In this document: piece after piece, positions 1-8,916 of the stretch
How positions within the stretch are numbered: the stretch's first letter is position 1
Layout of the letters: every line of letters begins with the position of its first letter
Assembly (NCBI RefSeq): GCF_014873755.1
Contig: NZ_JADBEG010000001.1
Span: 498,501-562,500 of the forward strand
Length of the DNA: 64,000 nt
Origin: Amycolatopsis lexingtonensis
Lineage (GTDB): Bacteria > Actinomycetota > Actinomycetes > Mycobacteriales > Pseudonocardiaceae
Direction of reading: 5' to 3'
The notes under the pieces: model-generated
Database searches by the model: none
Told to the model about the DNA's origin: nothing
What the model saw: the letters and a program-made list of their open reading frames with translations, nothing else
Made by a program: the position numbers and the translations under genes

Positions 1-774
1 GGTCGCGACCGACGACTGCGCCCGCAGCTCCCAGTAGGGGATCGTCGCCGCGGTCAGGTCGACGACGTTGATCGGCACGAATCCGTTGGCGGACAACGCC
101 TTGAAGTAGTCGCCGCGGGCGTGGATGTTGCAGATGTAGTGCTGGTCGATCTGGCTCACCGCCCGCGACCGGCCGCCGGTGACGTCGTTGTAGCACCCGG
201 TGATGGTCACGTACCGCCCGCCGGGCTTGAGCTGCCGCGCGTGTTCGGCGAAGAGGTCGTGCAGGTCCACGTACATCGTGCTCTCGTTGTTCCAGATGCC
301 TTGGAACGCCCCGGTTTCGAAGCCGGTGTCGAGCATGTTGCGCAGGTGGTAGCGCACCGAGCCGTCGATCCCGCGGTCTCGCACGTGCTGGTTGGCGAAC
401 CCGACCTGTTGCTCGGAGATGGAGATCCCGTCGACCTGGCAGCCGAAGCGCAGGTGGGCCATGACGCTCGTGCCGCCGCGGCCGCAGCCGGCGTCCAGCA
501 GCCGGTCCGACGGCGCGATCGGGCCCAGGTGGTCGAGCAGGACTTCGGCCTGCGCGGTCTCGAGCCGGTGCATCTCCGCGATGATGGCTTCGTCGCGCGT
601 CGCCTCGGGCGTTTCGAGGACGGCCGGGTCGTAGTCGCCGAGCCCGTAGTGGTGGTGGTACAGACCGTCGACGTCGCCCAGCCGGAGGTTCACCGGGTCC
701 TTTTCCGCGTTCCAGTAGTCGGCGACCGACTGCTGGTAAGCGGTGCGGGCCACGGGCTGGTCGATAGCGGTCAT
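1..774 (-). CDS. Geranyl diphosphate 2-C-methyltransferase (C-terminus cut by window edge)
   Basis: SAM-dependent enzyme that methylates C2 of geranyl diphosphate, the first committed step to 2-methylisoborneol. The 258 visible codons carry the family hallmarks: VNLRLGDVDGLYHHHYG near residue 30, SAM loop LLDAGCGRGG near 90, NNESTMYVDLHDLF near 165, and YWELRA close to the cut end. They resemble Streptomyces SCO7701 as recalled. The ATG at 774 follows GAGGAG. The 2-MIB cyclase is not upstream, where a multicopper oxidase lies instead; it could be beyond the left edge. The last 30-40 residues are missing from the window. Confidence 0.9.
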   Translation of the reverse strand, partial: MTAIDQPVARTAYQQSVADYWNAEKDPVNLRLGDVDGLYHHHYGLGDYDPAVLETPEATRDEAIIAEMHRLETAQAEVLLDHLGPIAPSDRLLDAGCGRGGTSVMAHLRFGCQVDGISISEQQVGFANQHVRDRGIDGSVRYHLRNMLDTGFETGAFQGIWNNESTMYVDLHDLFAEHARQLKPGGRYVTITGCYNDVTGGRSRAVSQIDQHYICNIHARGDYFKALSANGFVPINVVDLTAATIPYWELRAQSSVAT

Positions 775-790
775 CGAGTAACTCCTCGGT

Positions 791-862
791 CGATTCCTTG
801 GGGGACAAGGAATCGTCCCCTCGGGATCGACGCTAGTGCCGGGAGTTTCGCGGGGACAAGGA
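791..862. promoter_or_regulatory. Inverted and direct repeats upstream of the methyltransferase
   Basis: A perfect 10-bp inverted repeat, CGATTCCTTG and CAAGGAATCG with a 5-nt spacer, lies at 791-815, 17 nt upstream of the methyltransferase start. The 11-mer GGGGACAAGGA at 801-811 recurs at 852-862. The placement suits an operator or 5'-UTR element. No regulator was identified. Confidence 0.4.
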
Positions 863-996
863 GCTTCACTCGCGCCGCGCGGGCGTTGCCCGTCTGGCCC
901 AGCGGCGCCCCTGCGCGGGGTGGCACGGTCTCCGGAACCGGCATTCGATCGGGACCCCGCGCTCCCCGTCAGAGGGACGGCACGTGACCGTGGGTG

Positions 997-2529
997 TCAG
1001 ACGACTTCGAGGTTGGCCATCATCCCCATGTCTTCGTGTTCGGCGTTGTGGCAGTGGAAGAGGTACCGCCCGCGGTAGCCGTCGAACCGGGTGACGATCT
1101 CGGCCGCTTCACCCGGCCGGAGCGCGATCGTGTCCTTGAGGCCGCCGTCGTGCGGCAGCGGCGGCCGCCCGCCGCGGGAGAGTACCCGGAACGCGGCGAG
1201 GTGCAGGTGCACCGGGTGGTGGACGTCCGCGACCAGCCGCCACACCTCGACGTCGCCGAGCCGGACCGTGACGTCGGTGCGGGCCGGGTCGAACGCCCGC
1301 CCGCCGATCACCCAGCCGTGCCCGCCGGGTTGCTGCCCGGCGCTGAAGGAAAACTCGCGCACGCGCACCGGCGGGCCCCACGACGGCAGGTCCGCCGACA
1401 GCACCGGCGGGACCCGGCTGTCGTCGGCCACGCGGCGCGCGATCCGGAACGCCATCACTTCGGCGGTCCGCCCGGCGCCCAGCTTGTTGAGCAGCCGGAC
1501 GCGGCCGCCCACCGGCACGCCCGCGAAGTCGACGACCACGTCGTAGCGCTCGGCGGGCGCGATGGGCAGCGAAAAGTGGGTGACCGGCGCGGCGAGCAGG
1601 CCCTGGTCCGCGCCGACCTGCACGAGCGGCAGCCGGCGTCCGTCGTCGGTGACGGCTTCGAGTTCGTAGTGCCGGGCGTTCGACGCGTTGAGCAGGCGCA
1701 GCCGGTACCGGGCCGTGTCGGCTTCGTGCACCGGCCACGGCGCGCCGTTGACCAGGATGACGTCGCCGAGCACGCCGCCCAGGAAGCTTTCCCGGACGCC
1801 CGGCCGGTTCCGCAGCGTCGCGTCGACCGACGGGTAGTCGAGCGTGCCGTCCGCGGCGAACGCGCGGTCGGTGAGCACCAGCGGCAGCTCGCGGGGTCCC
1901 GAGGGCAGGCCGAGTGCTTCTTCGGCGTCGTCGCGGACGATGTGGAGCCCGGCCAGGCCGCGCCAGAGCGCCGGCGCGGTGAAGTCCATCCGGTGGTCGT
2001 GGTACCAGAGCAGCGCCGGGCGCTGGTCGAGCGGGAACGTGTAGTCGCGCGTCCCTTGGCTGCGCACCGCCCGCGGGTCGGGCATGGCGTGGTGGTCCAC
2101 CCACCCCGGCGGCAGCACGAGGTCGGTCGGGTAGCCGTCGGACGCCGCCGGGGTGCGCCCGCCGTGCAGGTGCACCACGGTCGGCACCGGCAGCTCGTTG
2201 CGGTGGGTCACGGTCACCGGCCGGCCGCGGCGCGATTCGATCGTCGGGCCGGGGAACGTGCCGTCGTAGGTCCACATCGGCGTCCGGATCCCGGGCAGGA
2301 CCTCGAGTTCCGCGACGCGCTGGGTGATCTCGTAGCGGCCCGGCGCGACCGGCTTCAGGACGGCGGGCACGGGCAGCGGCACGGTGTACGGCGGCGGCAG
2401 CGGGACGGCGCTGCGGAGTTCGGCGCCGGTGACCGGCGGGCGCCGGGCCAGGCCGGCCGCGGTGGCGAGGCCGGTCGCGGCCAGCAGGCCGAACGCCCCG
2501 AGGACCTGGCGCCGGGTCGGCTCACGCAT
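997..2529 (-). CDS. Multicopper oxidase, CotA/bilirubin-oxidase type, Tat-exported
   Basis: Laccase-like oxidase of 510 residues that couples one-electron oxidation of phenols, bilirubin-like compounds or metals to reduction of O2. All four copper-ligand blocks are visible: HLHGG (about 120), WYHDH (about 180), HPVHLHL (about 440) and HCHNAEHEDMGMM at the C-terminus, where the Met is the axial type-1 ligand. The N-terminus has RRQVLG followed by a hydrophobic stretch, a Tat-like signal. The start overlaps the stop of the upstream membrane protein gene by 8 bp, so the two are probably one transcript. The substrate cannot be read from sequence. Confidence 0.9.
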   Translation of the reverse strand: MREPTRRQVLGAFGLLAATGLATAAGLARRPPVTGAELRSAVPLPPPYTVPLPVPAVLKPVAPGRYEITQRVAELEVLPGIRTPMWTYDGTFPGPTIESRRGRPVTVTHRNELPVPTVVHLHGGRTPAASDGYPTDLVLPPGWVDHHAMPDPRAVRSQGTRDYTFPLDQRPALLWYHDHRMDFTAPALWRGLAGLHIVRDDAEEALGLPSGPRELPLVLTDRAFAADGTLDYPSVDATLRNRPGVRESFLGGVLGDVILVNGAPWPVHEADTARYRLRLLNASNARHYELEAVTDDGRRLPLVQVGADQGLLAAPVTHFSLPIAPAERYDVVVDFAGVPVGGRVRLLNKLGAGRTAEVMAFRIARRVADDSRVPPVLSADLPSWGPPVRVREFSFSAGQQPGGHGWVIGGRAFDPARTDVTVRLGDVEVWRLVADVHHPVHLHLAAFRVLSRGGRPPLPHDGGLKDTIALRPGEAAEIVTRFDGYRGRYLFHCHNAEHEDMGMMANLEVV

Positions 2530-2920
2530 CGGCGGCCGCCCGCGTCAGGGGCCGGCGCCACACGGCGGCGACCAGCACGACGAGCGCCGCGACGGTCAGC
2601 ACGCCGAGCGGGAGGTGCAGCCACAGCGCGCCGTCCAGCCCGGCGAAGTACTGGACCGTCTCGGCGCCCGCCACCGCCGTCGTGGCGAAGAACGGCCACG
2701 CCCGCCGCAGCCGGGCCCACACCACGAGCGCGACGACGACCTGCAGGTAGGCGAGCGACGTCACGACGTCCGCGCCGGTCGCGTGCAGGCGCAGGGCGTC
2801 GTAGTCGCCGCTGAGGTACACCCCGGCGAACACCGGCTGGCCGGCGATCGCGACGACGTGCCCGGCCGCGACGGCGCGCAGCACCCAGCCGGCGGGCCGC
2901 GTTTTCCTTGTGCTGTCCAC
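2522..2920 (-). CDS. Small four-helix integral membrane protein
   Basis: A 132-residue protein with four hydrophobic segments (about 13-33, 49-67, 74-91 and 101-118) and a basic C-terminal tail. No family is recognised. It shares 8 bp with the multicopper oxidase that follows and probably co-translates with it, so a role in anchoring or supplying the oxidase is possible but is inference. The 77-bp AT-rich gap to the divergent LysR gene likely holds both promoters. Confidence 0.7.
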   Translation of the reverse strand: MDSTRKTRPAGWVLRAVAAGHVVAIAGQPVFAGVYLSGDYDALRLHATGADVVTSLAYLQVVVALVVWARLRRAWPFFATTAVAGAETVQYFAGLDGALWLHLPLGVLTVAALVVLVAAVWRRPLTRAAADA

Positions 2921-2997
2921 GGAATCGACGCTATGTCTGCTGGGCTATCGTGTCTAAGATCAATATCGCTATGCCGTTATGACGTGGGAGGCATGAC

Positions 2998-3873
2998 GTG
3001 GACCTGGGCACGCTGCGGCAGTTCCTCGTGGTCGCCCGGCTGGAGCACCTCAGCCGCGCCGCCGAAGAGCTGCGGATCGCCCAGCCCTCGCTGAGCCGCA
3101 CGATCGCGCGCCTGGAAGCCGAGCTCGGCACGCCGCTGTTCGACCGGGCCGGCCGGCTCCGGCTGAACGACGCCGGGAAGCTCTTCCGCGGTTACGTCGA
3201 GCGCTCGCTGGGGGAGCTCGACGCGGGCCGCCGCGCGGTCGCGGAGACGACGGGCGAGGGCTACGGAACCGTGCGGCTGGCGTCGGAGTCGTTCCTCACC
3301 CTGACCGGCTCGCTCGCGGCGTTCAAGCGGGCCCACCCGGCGGTCGAGGTCGTGCTGCACCAGCTGCCGGCCGACGACATGGCCCGGGCCTTGCGGGCCA
3401 AGGAGATCGACCTTTGCGTTGCGTCGCAACCGATCCTGGCCGACGGGCTGGCCGGGGTCGAGCTGCTCGACGAGCCGGTGTGGGTGGCCACGCCCGTCGG
3501 GCACCGCCTGGCCGGGCGCGCCTCGGTTCGCGTCGAAGACCTCGCGGACGAGCAGTTCATCACCGCGCGCCGCGGGCACTGGCACCGCCGCCTGCTCGAC
3601 CGGCTCTTCGCCGCGCGCGACCTGACGCCGAAGATCGTCTTCGAAGGCGACGAACCCGGCGCCATCCAGGAACTCATCAGCGCCGGACTGGGCATCGGCC
3701 TCAACCCGGCGATGGCCCGGCGCGTCGCCGCGCAGGTGCCGGTCGCGTGGATCCCGGTGGACAGCCCCGACTGCCGCCGCACGATCACCCTGTGCTGGGC
3801 CGCGGGCAGCCGCCTCCCGGCCGCGGCCCGGCTGATGCGGACTGCCCTGACCGAATGGGAGTGGAACGCCTAA
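2998..3873 (+). CDS. LysR-family transcriptional regulator
   Basis: The 291-residue protein has an N-terminal winged helix (LRQFLVVARLEHLSRAAEEL, then QPSLSRTIARLE) and a periplasmic-binding-like effector domain from about residue 90. The GTG start at 2998 follows GGGAGG at good spacing; an ATG five bases earlier is out of frame. It is divergent from the membrane protein/multicopper oxidase pair, the usual LysR layout, so that pair is the likely target. Its TAA overlaps the TAG of the convergent ligD gene by 4 bp. Confidence 0.9.
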   Translation: MDLGTLRQFLVVARLEHLSRAAEELRIAQPSLSRTIARLEAELGTPLFDRAGRLRLNDAGKLFRGYVERSLGELDAGRRAVAETTGEGYGTVRLASESFLTLTGSLAAFKRAHPAVEVVLHQLPADDMARALRAKEIDLCVASQPILADGLAGVELLDEPVWVATPVGHRLAGRASVRVEDLADEQFITARRGHWHRRLLDRLFAARDLTPKIVFEGDEPGAIQELISAGLGIGLNPAMARRVAAQVPVAWIPVDSPDCRRTITLCWAAGSRLPAAARLMRTALTEWEWNA

Positions 3874-5849
3874 GGCAGCGGCGCGCGCTCGGTGGCCAGC
3901 CCGGCGAGGAGGTCGCCGTGCTCGGCGACGCGGTCGAGGACGTCGTCGGCGGTGAACGTCAGGTGGCTGACGTGCCGGCACGCGCGGACTTCGTCCCACG
4001 TCACCGGGGTGGAGACCGTCGGGTGGTCGCGGCCGCGCAGTGAATACGGCGCCACCGTCGTCTTCGCCGGGTTGTTCTGGCTCCAGTCGATGAACACGCG
4101 CCCCGCCCGCTGCGCCTTCGCCATCACCGCGGTCACCGTCTCCGGCGTCTCCTTCGCGAGCCGCTGGGCGAGCCGTTTCGCGTAGGCGGACGGCGCCGCC
4201 GGGTCGCCGGTCGCGATGCCGCAGTAGAGCTGCATCCCCTTGGAGCCGGACGTTTTCGCGTACGGCGTGAGCCCGTCGGCGACCAGGACGTCGTGCAGCC
4301 GCTCGGCCACCCGGCAACAGTCCACGATGGACGTTCCCGGGCCGGGGTCGAGGTCGAACACCAGCCGGTCGGGCACCCCTCGCGCGCCGCCGTCCACTGT
4401 CCACTGCGGAACGTGGAGTTCGAGCGCGGCGATGTTGGCCGCCCACACCAGGCCCGGGAGGTCGTCCAGCAGCGGGTAGTCGATGGTGTCGCCGCTGCCG
4501 CGTGAGCCGGTGCTCGGCAGCCGGGCCGTGCGCAGCCAGGACGGGGCGCCGTTCGGGACGTTCTTCCCGAACCACTTCTCACCGTCGACGCCGTCCGGGT
4601 AGCGGATGAACGTCACCGGGCGGCCGGCCAGGTGTGGCAGCAGCACCGGCGCGACGCGCGAGTAGTAGTTGATCACCTCGCCCTTGGTGAAGCCGTCCGC
4701 GGGGTAGAGCACCTTGTCCAAATTGGACAGCGTGAGCCGCCGGTCGCCGGCCTGGACGGTGATCCGCTTGCCCGGTGGCTCGGGCGGCGGCGGGGCCGGG
4801 TTTTCCTGGGGGACCGCGCGCGGGGCGATGACGTCGGCCGGGTCCTTGTCGGCGCGCAGGCCGCGCCAGGCGGTGTGGCGGACGCGGCCGGCGCGGGTGA
4901 ACTGCCGGTACACGACCTCGCCGACCAGGCGCGGCTCCACCCAGCGGGCGCGGACGGTGTCCTCGCGCGGCGGCGCCGTCACGAACGGGTGCGTGCGGCG
5001 CTCCAGGGGTTCGAGCTGCGCCTTCAGGTCGGCGCGGGCGGCCTGGCTGAAGCCGGTGCCGACGTCGCCGATGTAAACGAGGGCGCCGGTCTCGGGGTCA
5101 TGCGCGCCGAGCAGCAGCCCGCCGAGGGTGCCGGTGAAGCTGCGCTGGCCGGGCCGCCAGCCGCAGACGATGACCTCCTGGGTCCGGATCAGCGGGTGCT
5201 TGAGCCAGGAGTCCGGCCGCTGCCCGGGCACGTAGGCGGAGCTGCGCAGCTTCGCGACGACCCCCTCGTACCCGGCCGACGCGGCGTGGGCAAGGAAGTC
5301 GGCCGGCGTGCGGCGGTCGGCGGCGAGCTCGGCGAAGGTGACCGCGCGAACCACCGAGACGCGGTACGGGTCGGGCATCGGCAGGCTCGCCAGCAGGGCG
5401 CGACGTTCGTCGTACGGCGTGGCGAGCAGGTCGCGGTCGCCGAGCCGGAGCAGGTCGAAGGCCAGGAACCGGACCGGCACGTCGGAGAACTCACGGCCCT
5501 TCGGCCCGCTCTGGTGCCGGACCCATCGGCCGCGGCGTTCCTGCATCAGCTCGAAGTCGATCCGGCCGTCCTCGCCATAGACGACGATCTCGCCGTCCAG
5601 GTAGGCGGCTTGGCCGTCGAGCGCCGGAGCGAGGACGCCGTCGAGCTCGGCGAACTCGGCGGTGAAGTCGATGTTGTTGCGGCTGGTGAGGATGGTGGTG
5701 CCGTCCGGGGCGATCCGCATGGCCGCGCGGTAGCCGTCCAGTTTGTACTCGTAGGCCCACTCGGGGCCGCTGCGCAGCCGTCCGCCGTCGGCCTTGGCGA
5801 GCATCGGCTCGACCCAGGCCGGGGCGCGGGTCTCCTCGTCTGCCGCCAT
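3870..5849 (-). CDS. ligD: LigD-type NHEJ protein: ATP-dependent ligase plus polymerase domain
   Basis: Bifunctional repair enzyme of 659 residues that joins double-strand breaks with Ku. The ligase domain comes first: nucleotidyl-lysine motif YEYKLDGYR near residue 35, DGEIV near 95, OB-fold to about 330. After a Pro-rich linker, an archaeo-eukaryotic primase-type polymerase domain begins near 370 (LSNLDKVLYP, then FDLDPG and FIDWSQNNPAKT). There is no phosphoesterase domain, and the order is the reverse of mycobacterial LigD (Pol-PE-Lig). The ATG follows GGAGG. No ku gene lies in the window. Confidence 0.93.
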   Translation of the reverse strand: MAADEETRAPAWVEPMLAKADGGRLRSGPEWAYEYKLDGYRAAMRIAPDGTTILTSRNNIDFTAEFAELDGVLAPALDGQAAYLDGEIVVYGEDGRIDFELMQERRGRWVRHQSGPKGREFSDVPVRFLAFDLLRLGDRDLLATPYDERRALLASLPMPDPYRVSVVRAVTFAELAADRRTPADFLAHAASAGYEGVVAKLRSSAYVPGQRPDSWLKHPLIRTQEVIVCGWRPGQRSFTGTLGGLLLGAHDPETGALVYIGDVGTGFSQAARADLKAQLEPLERRTHPFVTAPPREDTVRARWVEPRLVGEVVYRQFTRAGRVRHTAWRGLRADKDPADVIAPRAVPQENPAPPPPEPPGKRITVQAGDRRLTLSNLDKVLYPADGFTKGEVINYYSRVAPVLLPHLAGRPVTFIRYPDGVDGEKWFGKNVPNGAPSWLRTARLPSTGSRGSGDTIDYPLLDDLPGLVWAANIAALELHVPQWTVDGGARGVPDRLVFDLDPGPGTSIVDCCRVAERLHDVLVADGLTPYAKTSGSKGMQLYCGIATGDPAAPSAYAKRLAQRLAKETPETVTAVMAKAQRAGRVFIDWSQNNPAKTTVAPYSLRGRDHPTVSTPVTWDEVRACRHVSHLTFTADDVLDRVAEHGDLLAGLATERAPLP

Positions 5850-5893
5850 GCCGGACCTCCGTCACCTTCCGAAGCCAAGGTAACCCGTTCGGC

Positions 5894-7471
5894 CTAGTTT
5901 TGCCGGGTTTGCGCAGGTGACCGGAACGCGGGTGCCCATCGCGCGGGGTCGGCACCCCCGGCCCAGCACGCGGCGAGGAGGTCGTAGCCGAGGTGGACGA
6001 GCGCGGCGTGGGCCGGCCAGTGCTCCCGCGTCCAGCGGACGTCGTTGTGCGCGGAGTCGACCGCGGCGCGGGTGGCGCCTTCGAGCTCGAACTGCAGGTC
6101 CCGCCGCGCCGCCCGGTCCGGCGTCGCCAGCACCGTGCGGGCGGCGGCGCGGATGCGGGCTTCGGTCCAGCGGAACGTCGCGCGGTGCGCGTGCGGGGCG
6201 AGGAGGTACTGCGCGAGGACGGCGAGCGCGACGCCCAGCACGGTCTCGACGAGCCGGTCGCGCAGCACCGGCCCGACCGGCCCGCTCGCCGCGGCGCCGC
6301 CGGCGAGCAGCGCGACCGGCGTGATGAAGACGACGGCGACCGCGTAGTTGCGCGGCACGAACAGCTCGATGCAGAACTGCAGCACCGCGATCGTCGCGAC
6401 CAGCGCGAGCCCGGCGGGCGACAGCGCGGACACCGCGGCGAACACCCCGAGCCCGACGGCGGTCCCGGCGAACCGCTGCAGGCCCCGGACGTTGCCGCGG
6501 ACCCGGTCGGTGCCCTGCTGCAGGACGACGAGCGCGCTGAGGATCGCCCAGTGCGGGCGGGCGAGGCCGAGGCCCGCGCTCAGGCTCCCGGCGGCGGCGC
6601 AGGTGACGCCGACGCGGACCGCCGTCACCATGGCGTGCGAGCGGAGGGTCGCCGAGCGGCGCAGCCGGTAGCCCACCCCGGGCCGGGGGAGCGGGAGGGT
6701 GGTTTCGTCCCGGTCGCCCGCGGCGTCGGCGAACCGCCGGTGGGCGGCGATCAGCGTGGTCGCGAGTTCGGAGCCGGCGTCGAGCCCGGCGTCGTGGACG
6801 GCGTTCCAGGCCGCGGAAATGCTCGAGCCGGCGGCGTGCCGCGCTTCCGCGGTGGGCCGGTCGCCCGCGGCTTCGACGGCGGCGACGGCCCGCCGGACGG
6901 CGGCGCGTTCCGGCTTGGTTTTGTCGGCGAGGATCCCGGCCATCGAAACGGCCGCCGAGGTTAGGCCGCCCAGCGCAGTGCAGGCGATGATGGCCACGGG
7001 ATCGGCGCCGGCCTCCGTGGCGACGGTCGCGCCGCCGCAGACGAGCGCGAAGAACAGCGCGCCGGGCGGACCGAGCCGAAGCGCGTCGACGGCGTAGACG
7101 GCCAGGACGGCGACGAAGGTGACCACGACGATGACGGCCGCTTCACCGCCGGCCTTTCCGGCTATCGCGCCCAGCGCCGCGGCGAGCACGAGGGCGACCG
7201 CGGCGGTGAGGACGACCCGCGCGCGTACGCGGTAGGGGCGGCCTTCGCCGTAGAGGACGGCGAAGGCGCCGAAGGTGACGAAAAGCGCGATGTCCGCGTG
7301 TCCGGTGAGGACGGTGGCCCCACCGGGGAGAGCCACCGCGGCGGCTGCCCGGAGCCCGGCACTCCAGCGCCGTCCCGCGGCGGGGAGGGCGAACAGCAGC
7401 GACCGGGGGCGGGCGATCCGGGGGAGCGGGTCCGGCTGTTCGGGTGGCACGGCCCCATTCCAGCACGGCAT
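5894..7471 (-). CDS. FUSC-family membrane protein (aromatic acid exporter-like)
   Basis: A 525-residue protein with two blocks of transmembrane helices (about 40-175 and 285-420) separated and followed by soluble regions. This is the duplicated layout of FUSC/AaeB/YccS-type proteins, thought to export aromatic acids or metabolites. A GTG at 7450 (VPPEQ) is an alternative start. The gene ends 44 bp upstream of ligD on the same strand and may be co-transcribed. The substrate is unknown. Confidence 0.8.
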   Translation of the reverse strand: MPCWNGAVPPEQPDPLPRIARPRSLLFALPAAGRRWSAGLRAAAAVALPGGATVLTGHADIALFVTFGAFAVLYGEGRPYRVRARVVLTAAVALVLAAALGAIAGKAGGEAAVIVVVTFVAVLAVYAVDALRLGPPGALFFALVCGGATVATEAGADPVAIIACTALGGLTSAAVSMAGILADKTKPERAAVRRAVAAVEAAGDRPTAEARHAAGSSISAAWNAVHDAGLDAGSELATTLIAAHRRFADAAGDRDETTLPLPRPGVGYRLRRSATLRSHAMVTAVRVGVTCAAAGSLSAGLGLARPHWAILSALVVLQQGTDRVRGNVRGLQRFAGTAVGLGVFAAVSALSPAGLALVATIAVLQFCIELFVPRNYAVAVVFITPVALLAGGAAASGPVGPVLRDRLVETVLGVALAVLAQYLLAPHAHRATFRWTEARIRAAARTVLATPDRAARRDLQFELEGATRAAVDSAHNDVRWTREHWPAHAALVHLGYDLLAACWAGGADPARWAPAFRSPAQTRQN

Positions 7472-7505
7472 CCCGGCGGCGGTGGGGTGGGAAGGAACAC
7501 GCGCG

Positions 7506-7540
7506 CCGCCTGAGCTGAACGTCCCCTTCAGCTCAGGCGG
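7506..7540 (-). terminator. Stem-loop at the 3' end of the tetR gene
   Basis: Perfect 14-bp arms CCGCCTGAGCTGAA and TTCAGCTCAGGCGG with a 7-nt loop. The right arm includes the tetR stop codon. Without a T-tract, it is a GC-rich actinobacterial terminator candidate separating tetR from the FUSC gene. Confidence 0.6.
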
Positions 7541-8090
7541 GGAAGAACTCCTCCACCGCCCGGCGCAGCGTGGCCCGCACCGTTTCCGCGTCGTCCAGCT
7601 CCCCGCCGTGCAAAGCGCCGTCCCGAAGCAACACCAAGACGCGGGCCGCGTGGCTCGGTTCCGGGTGACCCAACGCCGCCGCCTCGCCGCGCAAGACCTC
7701 GAAGAACCACTGCCGGTGGTCGTCGATCACCCGGCGGACCTGGGACTCCGGGTCCGGGTACTCCGCGGCCGCGTTGAGGAACTGGCAGCCCCGGAAGTCC
7801 TCGCCGCACGTCGCGTCGCCCACCACCGACAGGGCCGCCGCCAGTGCCTCGCGTGGGGGTTTGCCCGCGCGGGCCGCGTCGACCGCCGCGCGGATCTGGT
7901 GGCTCGTCGCCGTCAGGTAGGCCGCGACCAGGTCGTCCTTCGTCGGGTAGTGCCGGTAGAACGTCGCCCGCGTCACCGACGCCTCCGAGACCAGGCGTTC
8001 CACGCCCACCGCGTGGATGCCCTCCGCGTAGAACAGCCGGGACGCGGTCGCGAGCAACCGGTCCTTCGGGTGCACCGAGGCAGTCGTCAT
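7533..8090 (-). CDS. TetR-family repressor of the divergent hydrolase
   Basis: A 185-residue regulator with an N-terminal HTH (RLFYAEGIHAVGVERLVSEA, then TRATFYRHYPTKDDLV) and a C-terminal ligand domain containing FRGCQFLNAA. The start was set at 8090 (MTTASVHPKD); the frame stays open to 8231, but that stretch overlaps the hydrolase promoter and start. The gene is divergent from the alpha/beta hydrolase at 8215, with matching palindromes beside each start, so it probably represses both genes. The inducer is unknown. Confidence 0.9.
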   Translation of the reverse strand: MTTASVHPKDRLLATASRLFYAEGIHAVGVERLVSEASVTRATFYRHYPTKDDLVAAYLTATSHQIRAAVDAARAGKPPREALAAALSVVGDATCGEDFRGCQFLNAAAEYPDPESQVRRVIDDHRQWFFEVLRGEAAALGHPEPSHAARVLVLLRDGALHGGELDDAETVRATLRRAVEEFFPA

Positions 8091-8103
8091 CCCGCCAGCA
8101 TAG

Positions 8104-8121
8104 AGAAAGACTGGTCGTTCT
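8104..8121. promoter_or_regulatory. TetR operator copy 1
   Basis: AGAAAGACTGGTCGTTCT, an imperfect palindrome (AGAA.GA....TC.TTCT), 13 nt upstream of the tetR start. It is one mismatch from the copy at 8180. Confidence 0.7.
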
Positions 8122-8179
8122 GCCAGATCGGCTTCGTCACATTGCGCCGCGTCGCGAACCAGGGCAAAGTTCGTAGGGC

Positions 8180-8197
8180 AGAAAGACTGATCGTTCT
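8180..8197. promoter_or_regulatory. TetR operator copy 2
   Basis: AGAAAGACTGATCGTTCT lies just upstream of the hydrolase ribosome binding site (AAGGAG). It has the same dyad as the copy at 8104, so one protein probably covers both promoters. Confidence 0.7.
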
Positions 8198-8214
8198 CTC
8201 TCAAGGAGCCCGCC

Positions 8215-8913
8215 ATGAGCAAGCCCACCATCGTCCTGGTCCACGGCGCGTTCGCCGACTCGTCCAGCTGGACCGGAGTCGTGTCGAAGCTGCAGGAGAA
8301 CGGCTATCCGGTCGTCGCGGTGGCGAACCCGCTGCGCGGCCTGGAGTCCGACGCCGCCTACGTCGCGGACGTCGTCAACGGCGTCGAAGGCCCCGTCGTC
8401 CTGGCCGGCCACTCCTACGGCGGCGCCCTGATCACCCGCGCCGCCACCGAGACGCCGAACGTCCGCGCCCTGGTCTACATCGCCGCGTTCCAGCCGGACG
8501 CGGGGGAGAGCGTCTTCGAGCTGTCCGGCCGCTACCCGGGTGCCAAGCTCGGCCCGGAGACCACCAACGTCCTGGTGCACGACGGCAACCCCGAGCTGTC
8601 GATCAAGCCGGAAGACTTCGCCGAGGTCTTCGCCGGCGACGTCCCCGCCGAGACCGCCGCCGTCCTCGCGGTCACCCAGCGGGCCGTCGCGCAGCAGGCG
8701 CTCGCCGCGCCGTTCGAGGGCACCCCGGCCTGGTCGAAGCTGCCTTCGTGGACGCTGATCGCCAACCAGGACAACGCCATCCCGGCCGCCGCCCAGGAGT
8801 TCATGGCCGAGCGCGCGAAGTCGACCGTCCGGCGGATCGACGCTTCGCACGCCGTCGCGGTGTCCCAGCCCGGCGTCGTCGCCGAGGTGATCCTGGCGGC
8901 CGCCGCCGAGTGA
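8215..8913 (+). CDS. Alpha/beta hydrolase, TetR-controlled
   Basis: A 232-residue single-domain alpha/beta hydrolase. IVLVHGAFADSSSW near the N-terminus provides the oxyanion region, GHSYGG near residue 65 the nucleophile serine, and the acid (NQDNAIP) and DASHAV histidine complete the triad. The size and opening are typical of esterases or haloperoxidase-like hydrolases of the EstC/MenH type. Start ATG follows AAGGAG. It is expressed divergently from its likely TetR repressor. The substrate is not identifiable. Confidence 0.88.
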   Translation: MSKPTIVLVHGAFADSSSWTGVVSKLQENGYPVVAVANPLRGLESDAAYVADVVNGVEGPVVLAGHSYGGALITRAATETPNVRALVYIAAFQPDAGESVFELSGRYPGAKLGPETTNVLVHDGNPELSIKPEDFAEVFAGDVPAETAAVLAVTQRAVAQQALAAPFEGTPAWSKLPSWTLIANQDNAIPAAAQEFMAERAKSTVRRIDASHAVAVSQPGVVAEVILAAAAE

Positions 8914-8916
8914 CGC

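Noticed and set aside
994..2814. 606-codon forward frame opposite the multicopper oxidase
   Set aside because: Arg/Pro/His-rich composition, no domain, no RBS. It mirrors the third-position GC bias of the oxidase on the other strand.
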